Under the pieces are notes generated by a model. That model was not told the DNA's origin, did not search any database, and was given only the letters and a program-made list of their open reading frames with translations. A program made the position numbers and the translations under genes. A DNA stretch of 5,762 bases from DATDTB01 sp035291025 (GTDB taxonomy: Archaea; Iainarchaeota; Iainarchaeia; JAFGOX01; DATDTB01), in the NCBI GenBank assembly GCA_035291025.1, contig DATDTB010000037.1, positions 1 through 5,762 of the forward strand. The letters are read 5' to 3'. The stretch's first letter is position 1; each line of letters starts with the position of its first letter. This document shows, piece by piece, positions 1 to 5,056 of this stretch.

Positions 1-34
1 GTTGCATTGGAAAACCCCACACGTGCCGTAAGCG
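1..34 (+). repeat. Terminal direct repeat, left copy
   Basis: Bases 1-34 are identical to 5729-5762, starting GTTGCATTGG and ending GCCGTAAGCG. Both lie in the same codon phase of a minus-strand Cys-rich reading frame (AYGTCGVFQCN). This is what a circular sequence written out with a short overlap looks like. Confidence 0.95.
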
Positions 35-1176
35 TTAGGGCTACCCGGCGCACCCCAACACGCCTCCGGCGCTGGAACGCTTTCACCCGCAACGGGCTTA
101 GTCTTTTCCAAGCAATTCTCACCCCGAAGCACGCTCCCCGAAGCACTACAACCCCCGCAGTTAGACGGGTCCACCGAATAATTAGTGCACCGACCACCAC
201 AAGAAAAAGTCCCAACAGGACAACGACACACGCCACCATCACAACTAGCGCCACTCGCGCAAACGTTCCCGCAAGAACCGCAGTTTTCAGAGTCAGTTAA
301 AACGTTAATGCAAGCCTTTAGCGGCTCGCAGTCAGCGGGGCAGTTTATGGGGTCTTCTAAGTCGTTGCAAACGCCGTTGCCGCAGCCGCCGCCTTCGCCG
401 CCGCATTCGCGCCCGGTTTCCGTTGAAGTCAGGGAATAGTTATCAATTATGCATCCCTGGGTTCCGGCGCTGCCCGACTGCTGGCTTGAATTCAAGCCTT
501 GAGTTGGGCAGCAAGAGAACCCGGCTCCCAAATAAGTGCACTCACTTGAATTATCACATGTAACAGTCCTGCACTCTCCATCAACGCACACTTCGTCTCC
601 ACCGCACGCAGAACATTGGTCTGGGGCATAGGAGTCAAAAAGGTCAATTATCAGGCTTTTAATTCCAGATAATGCTTCTAGGATCTCAGAGAGCCAACAA
701 TTACCCCAATTAGGATTACTGGTATTACAGGGAAGAGGATAGGGCGGGGGGCAATTAGTAGAACCGCAGTCCTCTGGACAAGTCATCCCTGGTTCCGACA
801 AAAGGCGGCCGTAGCACTCATCACTACTGCATTGCCCGTCGCCACAATAAGAGGGCGGGGGGCAACCGCCGCAGTCGTTTGGACAACTACCGCACCCTTC
901 GTCTCCGCTACAGATATGATCTCCACAAAAAGGGTTGGGAGTAGGACAAGTCCCGCAGTCTTGCGGGCAATCACGGCAATCTTCATTGTAACCTGACTCG
1001 CAGGCTCCATTGCCGCAACAAAAACCGCAATCAACAGGGCAATTATAACACGTTTCATCTGGCCCAGTCTTCTCGCATATTGTATTTCCGCAAACGTTAA
1101 TTACTCTTTCAACGGAGTGCACTGAAACGGAAAACAAGACAGCAACAAAAACCAGAACAATTACGGCTTTCTTCAT
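1..1176 (-). CDS. Cys-rich secreted repeat protein, N-terminal 392 residues (runs off the left edge)
   Basis: Minus-strand frame open from ATG at 1176 to base 1 with no stop, 392 codons. Residues 1-21 (MKKAVIVLVFVAVLFSVSVH and on) form a Sec-type signal peptide, so the product should be exported. About 55 of 392 residues are Cys. Residues 29-142 hold four or five units of the form CG(D/N)GxC...CxxCPxDCGxC. Residues 148-187 are a Cys-poor spacer (NWGNCWLSEILEALSGIKSL) that may be helical. Residues 265-283 hold another CGNGVC...NCPADC unit. Residues 299-343 match a different pattern, NCGSCGNVC...CDGGVCRCPxGxxxCGGRC...DPSNCGGC, like repeats in many secreted bacterial (for example myxobacterial) proteins. 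All this suggests a disulfide-rich extracellular protein; no enzymatic motif is seen. The ATG lies 4 bases after the lipoprotein stop, so the two are probably co-transcribed. The rest of the gene is most likely at 5498-5762. The first ~250 codons favour AAT for Asn, unlike the neighbours. Confidence 0.88.
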   Translation of the reverse strand, partial: MKKAVIVLVFVAVLFSVSVHSVERVINVCGNTICEKTGPDETCYNCPVDCGFCCGNGACESGYNEDCRDCPQDCGTCPTPNPFCGDHICSGDEGCGSCPNDCGGCPPPSYCGDGQCSSDECYGRLLSEPGMTCPEDCGSTNCPPPYPLPCNTSNPNWGNCWLSEILEALSGIKSLIIDLFDSYAPDQCSACGGDEVCVDGECRTVTCDNSSECTYLGAGFSCCPTQGLNSSQQSGSAGTQGCIIDNYSLTSTETGRECGGEGGGCGNGVCNDLEDPINCPADCEPLKACINVLTDSENCGSCGNVCASGASCDGGVCRCPVGTFSCGGRCTNYSVDPSNCGGCSASGSVLRGENCLEKTKPVAGESVPAPEACWGAPGSPNAYGTCGVFQCN

Positions 1177-1180
1177 GCAA

Positions 1181-2791
1181 TCACTTGACGCGTATCTCGA
1201 ACTGCGTTGCCTTGCCGTCGCAGTTGCCGCAGCCCAGCAAGAGCAAACCGGAGTGGTTGCGTGAAATGTTCTCGGCTTTCACGAGGAAGTAGCGCTGGCG
1301 GTCGGCGGAAAGCTTCAAGGGCAGCTCGTAATAGTAAGAGTCCTTGTTCCACAACGCCTTGACTGTGTCCAATAACTTGGAGGAACCGCCAAAGGAGTCC
1401 TTGACTGGCAAGGATTCAAAGCCTTCAACCGTCAAAGGAATAATTGAGTAAAGGTCCTTGGCTAGTGTTTCGCTAGCCTGGCCGCACTCGGTTCCAGCAC
1501 ATGGCTTTTCCACGCCTTCAACCACGAACACTTCGGGTTCGCCCAACGACTTGTCCAGCAAGAGTGCCGCGCGCAGCCCTGAAGCGTCGTTGTTGTTGGT
1601 TTCGCGGACGTTGATTTGGATGTAAAAAGTCGTGTTCTTTTGCGCCTCGTAGCACGCCGTCTGTATGTTTGAGATTTTCACGGCGGACTTGAACTGCGGC
1701 TCCCCGCTCGTTCTTTCAAACGAGTAAATGCCGGCGCGGTACTCCTGGCCAGTCAACGTGAAGTCGCCGCGCGCGAAAAATACTCCCTGGGAGTAGTACT
1801 CGTCGTGCGTTTGAATTGTCCCAGTGAAGTAGGACTCCCCGAAGGTCTTGGAAACCAGCGTCTCCTTTTGCGGGAAAACGATCAAGCGAGACTTTAGCAA
1901 GGCGCCCCCGGCGCCTGCAGGTGAAAGTGTTACTTCGTCCAATTCGAGTGTTTTTACCTCGCCGGTCGCGCTCGAAGTGAACTGTGCTTGGGTTTTCCCA
2001 GTGAGAGTCAAAGACGAAGCGCTCAATTCAATGAATTCCTCGCCTGCGTAAAACAAGGCAACGCCCTTGTTGAAGTCCAGCACCGCGTTCCTGTACACTG
2101 CCTCCACTTTTCCAGCCGTGCCAGAGTCAGTCATTGAAACCTTTTCCCCTGAAACCAAAACGTCGCCCAAGACCTTCAAGGAAACGCTGCTTGCCTTCTC
2201 GCCGTTCACAGTCAAAGGCCCTCCAGTGAAAAACGAGCCTTTCTTGAAAGTGAAGCCGCCGGACTTCTTTGTCGTGAACGGCGCGCAAGCGCTAGCAAAG
2301 TCAATCCTTCCAGTGGCTATGTGCGGCCCCGAGGACACGGACAAGAACTCGCGCGCGTTGGCTGAAACTACGGGGTCGCGTTGAAGGCACGAGGAAGAAT
2401 TGTAAGCGGACTGGTTCACGCGCGGGACGTCATCCGAGGGCAGTGAAGGCGTTGAGTCGATTCCGTGAAGCGTCGTGCAGTCAACCGGCAGCGCTGCAAG
2501 CCCTTCAGGCACCCCAAAGTCCTCCAACACGCCGGCAACATGGCCTGCCTCGATTTTTTCCACTGGAGGCGCTGGAGGCTCGGGCGGGGGAGTCGGCGGC
2601 TCGGGTGGCGCCACGGGTGGAACCGTTTGCGGCGGGGCCACTGGCTGGGGTGGGAAAACGGATATGGGCGGCTGCGTCGGCGTTGGAGGCGTGGCCTTTG
2701 GCTGTTCCTCGGAAATGCAGCCAGCCAAGACAAGCAGCGAGGAAAGCGTTGCCAGCAGCAAGGCGTGTTTAAGCAAAGCAAGCGGGTTCAT
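1181..2791 (-). CDS. Pro-rich lipoprotein of unknown function
   Basis: 536 residues from ATG 2791. The frame opens at an ATG at 2809, but that lies only about 9 bases from the TATA-like box centred at 2818. ATG 2791 lies 27 bases from it and starts directly with the signal peptide. Residues 1-24 are a short basic and then hydrophobic signal (LLLATLSSLLVLAG), followed by Cys25 in a lipobox LAGC, so a lipid-anchored surface protein is expected. Residues 31-76 are a Pro-rich linker (PP, PEPP, PAPP), probably a wall- or surface-layer-spanning stalk. Residues 80-536 are a Ser/Thr/Gly-rich, strand-rich domain; around 190-330 short alternating strands suggest a beta-sandwich or solenoid. There are eight Cys besides Cys25, including C521-GN-C524 near the end, and several N-x-S/T sequons. 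I recognise no family. Four bases separate it from the downstream Cys-rich gene, so a shared role at the cell surface is likely. Stop is TGA. Confidence 0.88.
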   Translation of the reverse strand: MNPLALLKHALLLATLSSLLVLAGCISEEQPKATPPTPTQPPISVFPPQPVAPPQTVPPVAPPEPPTPPPEPPAPPVEKIEAGHVAGVLEDFGVPEGLAALPVDCTTLHGIDSTPSLPSDDVPRVNQSAYNSSSCLQRDPVVSANAREFLSVSSGPHIATGRIDFASACAPFTTKKSGGFTFKKGSFFTGGPLTVNGEKASSVSLKVLGDVLVSGEKVSMTDSGTAGKVEAVYRNAVLDFNKGVALFYAGEEFIELSASSLTLTGKTQAQFTSSATGEVKTLELDEVTLSPAGAGGALLKSRLIVFPQKETLVSKTFGESYFTGTIQTHDEYYSQGVFFARGDFTLTGQEYRAGIYSFERTSGEPQFKSAVKISNIQTACYEAQKNTTFYIQINVRETNNNDASGLRAALLLDKSLGEPEVFVVEGVEKPCAGTECGQASETLAKDLYSIIPLTVEGFESLPVKDSFGGSSKLLDTVKALWNKDSYYYELPLKLSADRQRYFLVKAENISRNHSGLLLLGCGNCDGKATQFEIRVK

Positions 2792-2813
2792 GCACGCACT
2801 AAAAAGCAAAACG

Positions 2814-2822
2814 AATTAAAAC
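2814..2822 (-). promoter_or_regulatory. TATA-like box for the lipoprotein / Cys-rich operon
   Basis: On the minus strand the sequence reads GTTTTAATTCG, centred near 2818. It is 27 bases from ATG 2791, the distance expected for a leaderless archaeal transcript. It is nearly the same string (GTTTTTAATTCC) as the box before the 196-residue gene. It lies in the 67-base gap after that gene, so the lipoprotein can be transcribed on its own. Confidence 0.6.
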
Positions 2823-2858
2823 ACATACCACTGGCCGGGAAGCAAAACCAGGCAAGGG

Positions 2859-3449
2859 TCAGTTTCCGCCTTTCCTGGCAATGAACTTGACTCTTACTCC
2901 GTCTGGAGTCCTTGAAAAGGAAGCCTCGCGCCATTCGTGCCTGAAGGTCTTGTTTGCAGGAGTCAGCCGAATGAGGGAAACCTTTGCGGTTGGCGGGAAC
3001 TTTTCCCCTGTTTCCTCGCTTTCCACTGGAAAGGAGAGCTCGGCAACCTTTCGCACTAGCTTTTGCTCGAAGTGCGACTCTTCCTCGCTCTTCACGTCCC
3101 TAACCACCCACTTCTTCAAGGAAACGCCCTGCGAGCCGGGCTTTTTCGGAACCGCAATGCCTTTCACGCGGAAAGTCCTGCCGTTGACTCTCCTTTCAAT
3201 GAAGAAATGGCGCTCGCTCTTGTCGGGGGCGTCCAGGACTCGGGCGTAATAGTACTCCTTCTCGCTCGCCCCCTCAGGCCTTGACGCCTCGGCCAGCCCT
3301 GACTCAAGGAAGTCCCGCGCGACGCGCCTGGCGCGTTCCAGGACGGGCGCGCCGTGGATGCGGAAGAGGTTCAAGGCCCGCCTGGTCACCGGGTTGCGGT
3401 TCAGCTTGTTCCTGTTGCTTTGGGCGGGCGCGCTTTTCTGGGCTGCCAT
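2859..3449 (-). CDS. Basic protein of unknown function (196 aa)
   Basis: ATG at 3449, TGA at 2859-2861. I do not recognise the family. There is no signal peptide, membrane segment or Cys, so it is probably a soluble cytoplasmic protein. Residues 1-30 are Lys/Arg/Asn-rich and look disordered. Residues 31-53 form an Arg-rich amphipathic helix (PVLERARRVARDFLES). Residues 65-196 alternate strands with charged turns (YYYARVLD, HFFIERRVNGRTFRVKGIAV, KKWVVRDV, KVSLIRLTP, GVRVKFIARK), giving a strand-rich fold with a strong positive charge. Nucleic-acid binding would be compatible with that charge, but no motif proves it. The start is supported by a TATA-like box about 28 bases upstream and by the absence of a competing ATG. 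It is the first gene of the minus-strand arc and diverges from ftsZ across the repeat-bearing region. Confidence 0.82.
   Translation of the reverse strand: MAAQKSAPAQSNRNKLNRNPVTRRALNLFRIHGAPVLERARRVARDFLESGLAEASRPEGASEKEYYYARVLDAPDKSERHFFIERRVNGRTFRVKGIAVPKKPGSQGVSLKKWVVRDVKSEEESHFEQKLVRKVAELSFPVESEETGEKFPPTAKVSLIRLTPANKTFRHEWREASFSRTPDGVRVKFIARKGGN
3005..3033 (-). other. Origin-recognition-box-like dyad inside the 196-residue gene
   Basis: Bases 3019-3033 are a near-perfect palindrome, on the minus strand CTTTCCA-G-TGGAAAG, followed downstream by a G-run (AGGGG at 3005-3009). From memory, archaeal Orc1/Cdc6 boxes have a TTCCAGTGGAAAC-type dyad with a nearby G-string; twelve bases of the dyad fit. 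A weaker copy, CTCCAGTGGAAA, lies at 2558-2568 on the same strand. Both are inside coding sequence and encode Pro-Val-Glu, so codon choice alone could explain them. Confidence 0.2.
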
Positions 3450-3473
3450 AAGTGGAAAACTTCATGGAAAGGA

Positions 3474-3481
3474 ATTAAAAA
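3474..3481 (-). promoter_or_regulatory. TATA-like box for the 196-residue gene
   Basis: The minus strand reads GTTTTTAATTCC, centred near 3478. It is about 28 bases before ATG 3449, so the transcript is expected to begin at or very near the start codon. No Shine-Dalgarno sequence is visible between box and start, which agrees with leaderless translation. Confidence 0.6.
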
Positions 3482-3531
3482 CAAGGCGCTCCAAGCCATG
3501 ACTGCCGTGCGGCGCGCAAACATAACGGGTT

Positions 3532-3558
3532 CTTATGTATAAAAACCCTACATAATGG
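3532..3558. repeat. Repeat unit A: TTATGTA / TACATAA inverted repeat
   Basis: TTATGTA at 3533-3539 pairs with TACATAA at 3549-3555 across 9 bases. The longer strings CTTATGTATAA (3532-3542) and CTACATAATGG (3548-3558) both recur exactly in unit B, so the unit was duplicated or is under shared selection. An extra half-site ACATAA is at 3520-3525. Possible dimeric protein-binding site. Confidence 0.7.
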
Positions 3559-3607
3559 TAAAGGCTTTTACTGCCTTCAATCGTGATACGGGCTAAAATA
3601 AACAGGC

Positions 3608-3644
3608 CTTATGTATAATTATGTGCGTTATTTCTACATAATGG
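3608..3644. repeat. Repeat unit B: TTATGTA / TACATAA inverted repeat
   Basis: CTTATGTATAA (3608-3618) and CTACATAATGG (3634-3644) are exact copies of the two ends of unit A, but with a spacer ten bases longer (19 between the 7-base arms, against 9). Ten bases is about one helical turn, so both half-sites keep the same face of the DNA. A further partial TTATGT lies at 3619-3624. The unit ends about 12 bases before the TATA box of the ftsZ unit, a good place for a repressor or activator. Confidence 0.7.
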
Positions 3645-3655
3645 AAAACGAAGCA

Positions 3656-3663
3656 TTTAAATA
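3656..3663 (+). promoter_or_regulatory. TATA box for the ftsZ transcription unit
   Basis: TTTAAATA preceded by a purine-rich GAAGC that could serve as a BRE. With the 27-base spacing seen at the other promoters, transcription would start near 3687. That is within a few bases of the small ORF start (ATG 3681, in-frame TTG 3687) and leaves about 150 bases before ftsZ. Confidence 0.6.
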
Positions 3664-3680
3664 GCTCCAACGCGTATGCT

Positions 3681-3815
3681 ATGGCATTGTTCCAAGAGAA
3701 AAACTTGGAAAAGGTTTGGTCAGGGCTTTTGAGAGAACAGGCAGTAAGGGAACGCAGCAATGCGTTTTTTGTTATGTTAACTCAACTGTTCGGTAACAGC
3801 CTTGGTTTTGAGTGA
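3681..3815 (+). CDS. Possible small ORF (44 aa) directly upstream of ftsZ
   Basis: ATG 3681 to TGA 3813-3815. The product begins MALFQEKNLEKVWSGLL and ends LTQLFGNSLGFE. It looks protein-like: an N-terminal amphipathic helix with Lys/Glu/Arg, then a hydrophobic stretch (NAFFVMLTQLFG). It is in the same frame as ftsZ; the TGA is followed at once by GTG 3816, and the well-placed ftsZ start GTG 3837 is 21 bases further. It could be a coupled leader peptide or a small FtsZ partner. Against it: the TATA box is only about 21 bases from ATG 3681, so the transcript may start near 3687 and then only the in-frame TTG 3687 (42 residues) could be used. I recognise no family; it does not resemble SecE, which neighbours ftsZ in some archaea. 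Confidence 0.42.
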   Translation: MALFQEKNLEKVWSGLLREQAVRERSNAFFVMLTQLFGNSLGFE

Positions 3816-3825
3816 GTGAAAAAAA

Positions 3826-3831
3826 GAGGTG
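3826..3831 (+). promoter_or_regulatory. Shine-Dalgarno that decides the ftsZ start
   Basis: GAGGTG, a strong match to the archaeal 16S 3' end, ends 5 bases before GTG 3837. The longer open frame would begin at GTG 3816, but this site then lies inside the coding sequence, so 3837 is preferred. It is the only clear ribosome-binding site in the window, consistent with ftsZ having a leader while other genes are leaderless. Confidence 0.7.
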
Positions 3832-3836
3832 GTCTC

Positions 3837-4919
3837 GTGAAGGGTCTAGTGGAAGAGGCAATGACTAAGAAAGCAGCGCCAATACAGCAGAACATGAGCG
3901 ACTTCGAGCAAGTCCGCATCATCGTTGTTGGAGTGGGCGGCGCCGGGTGCAACACAATGCACAGGCTGTCGACAATGGGAATACGCGGCGCGGAATTGTA
4001 CGCAATAAACACGGACAAGCCGCACTTGGAGCAAAAGGTTTCTGATGAAGTAAACAAGATACTAATCGGCGGAGCCGTGACGAAGGGAAAGGGCGCCGGG
4101 GGCTTCCCTGAAGTCGGGGCAAAGGCCGCGGAAGTGTCAAAGAACGAAATAAGCCAGATAGTTGACGGCGCTGACATGGTGTTCTTGACTTCTGGAATGG
4201 GCGGTGGGACTGGGACTGGCGCGGCGCCAATAGTCGCGCAGCTCGCAAAAGAGCAGGGAGCAATAGTCATTTCAATGGTGACTTACCCGTTTTCCCTGGA
4301 AAGGGCGAGGCTGAGCAAGGCCGAGAAGGGAATCGCGGAGTTGAGCAAGTACTCCGACACGGTCATAGTGATTGACAACAACCGCCTCAGGGAATTGTTG
4401 CCGAACGTGCCAATGCTTGAAGCCTTCCGCGTGGCGGACACCGTGATAGCGAAAACGATTCAGGGAATAACCGAGACTGTGACGCAGCCTTCCCTTATCA
4501 ACATCGACTTCGCCGACTTGCGCGCGGTCATGGGCGGCGGCGGGCTGTCAGTCATTGCCGTTGGAGAGTCAAAGAGCGTGGACAAAGTCAACGAAGTCGT
4601 CGAGGACACGTTGAACAACGCCTTGCTTGACACGAACGTCACGGGGGCTACGGGCGCCTTGATTCACATCACTGGCGGCACCGAACTGACCCTGGGAGAG
4701 GCCAACGAGATAGGAGAGCTGCTGACGGAAAAAGTCTCAACAGAGGCCACGGTGATCTGGGGCGCGAGGCTCGAACCAGAGTTCGAGAACCAAATCCGCG
4801 TCATAGCCATTTTCACCGGCGTCACGTCCCCGTACATCTCGAAGCCTGCTGCAGGCAAGTCGGGCGCAAGCATGCGCGAAACTGCACGCGACGACTTCGG
4901 GCTCGCGAGACTCCACTGA
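3837..4919 (+). CDS. ftsZ: Cell division GTPase FtsZ (archaeal type)
   Basis: Tubulin-like GTPase that polymerises into filaments; in archaea it forms the mid-cell division ring. 360 residues from GTG 3837, the usual size for archaeal FtsZ. The start MKGLVEEAM resembles the short N-terminal helix of archaeal homologues and follows a Shine-Dalgarno sequence. Visible motifs are the nucleotide-binding loop GVGGAGCNT (32-40), AINTD (56-60), the tubulin signature GGGTGTG (122-128), and the synergy loop NIDFADLRAVM with Asn222, Asp224 and Asp227 for GTP hydrolysis across the subunit interface. The C-terminal domain runs to about 332 (ATGALIHITGG, ATVIWGARLEP). A short linker then leads to DDFGLARLH, which resembles the C-terminal docking peptide of archaeal FtsZ. 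All catalytic residues are present, so it should be active. Asn codons are essentially all AAC. It precedes an HTH gene rather than secE. The position on a possible 5.7-kb circle is unusual; TubZ-like plasmid proteins are far more divergent than this. Confidence 0.97.
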   Translation: MKGLVEEAMTKKAAPIQQNMSDFEQVRIIVVGVGGAGCNTMHRLSTMGIRGAELYAINTDKPHLEQKVSDEVNKILIGGAVTKGKGAGGFPEVGAKAAEVSKNEISQIVDGADMVFLTSGMGGGTGTGAAPIVAQLAKEQGAIVISMVTYPFSLERARLSKAEKGIAELSKYSDTVIVIDNNRLRELLPNVPMLEAFRVADTVIAKTIQGITETVTQPSLINIDFADLRAVMGGGGLSVIAVGESKSVDKVNEVVEDTLNNALLDTNVTGATGALIHITGGTELTLGEANEIGELLTEKVSTEATVIWGARLEPEFENQIRVIAIFTGVTSPYISKPAAGKSGASMRETARDDFGLARLH

Positions 4920-4933
4920 AAAACGCAAACATG

Positions 4934-4958
4934 GGGGAGTTCAAGCTCCCCTTTTTTT
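4934..4958 (+). terminator. Hairpin and T-run terminator after ftsZ
   Basis: GGGGAG (4934-4939) pairs with CTCCCC (4946-4951) across TTCAAG, followed at once by seven T (4952-4958) and more T-rich sequence to about 4969. It starts 15 bases after the ftsZ stop, so ftsZ transcription probably ends here and the HTH gene has its own promoter. The hairpin makes it look like a bacterial intrinsic terminator; archaeal RNA polymerase needs mainly the T-run. Confidence 0.8.
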
Positions 4959-5009
4959 CTATTTCTTTTCCCCGTTCACGTCCTTGCCTGCAGCCCGCGA
5001 CCTAGCCGC

Positions 5010-5034
5010 GTTTTCCCTGCGAAAACATAAAACT
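5010..5034 (+). promoter_or_regulatory. Promoter with overlapping inverted repeat before the HTH gene
   Basis: GTTTTC (5010-5015) and GAAAAC (5021-5026) form a perfect inverted repeat with a 5-base spacer. The right arm runs into the TATA-like ACATAAAA (5025-5032). The box is centred about 28 bases before GTG 5057. An inverted repeat covering the BRE/TATA position is a typical archaeal repressor site, so self-control by the HTH protein is plausible. ACATAA here also matches the half-sites of the repeats upstream of ftsZ, though it is also simply TATA-like. Confidence 0.5.
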
Positions 5035-5056
5035 CTTTGCCTTGAATCTTTACTGC

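Larger units (their letters stand above)
3450..3680. promoter_or_regulatory. Divergent AT-rich intergenic region with duplicated repeats
   Basis: 231 bases between the starts of the two divergent gene sets, and the only long non-coding stretch besides 4920-5041. It holds the promoter of the 196-residue gene at its left, two inverted-repeat units (3533-3555 and 3609-3641), a short hairpin AAGGC-N7-GCCTT (3561-3577), and a TATA box (3656-3663) facing ftsZ. It is much more AT-rich than the flanking genes. Only very short open frames occur (13 and 7 codons after the ATGs inside the repeats). If the molecule is a plasmid, this is the best candidate for an origin or centromere; on a chromosome it would be a divergent control region. 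Confidence 0.55.

Noticed and set aside
7..439. Plus-strand open frames of 97 and 84 codons
   Set aside because: They lie opposite the Cys-rich gene and read low-complexity Thr/Pro/Arg sequence, with no promoter or ribosome-binding site.
783..1058. Minus-strand 91-codon frame resembling a hydrophobic secreted peptide
   Set aside because: It overlaps the 392-codon Cys-rich frame in another phase. The repeated Cys pattern shows which frame is real.
2443..2884. Three overlapping plus-strand frames and a minus-strand Arg-rich frame around the lipoprotein start
   Set aside because: They are shadows of the GC-rich Pro-codon linker; compositions are Gly/Arg/Ala-rich without domain structure, and the lipoprotein frame has signal, lipobox and promoter.
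3532..3644. CRISPR array
   Set aside because: Only two copies of an 11-base string at each side, with unequal spacers and no 25-35 base repeat.
3813..3815. TGA read as an amino acid, joining the small ORF to FtsZ
   Set aside because: TGA is the genuine stop of ftsZ, the lipoprotein, the 196-residue gene and the Cys-rich gene. A Shine-Dalgarno sequence before GTG 3837 gives FtsZ a normal length.
4920..5041. tRNA or other structured RNA between ftsZ and the HTH gene
   Set aside because: Apart from the terminator hairpin and the short promoter repeat, no cloverleaf or conserved RNA motif can be drawn.
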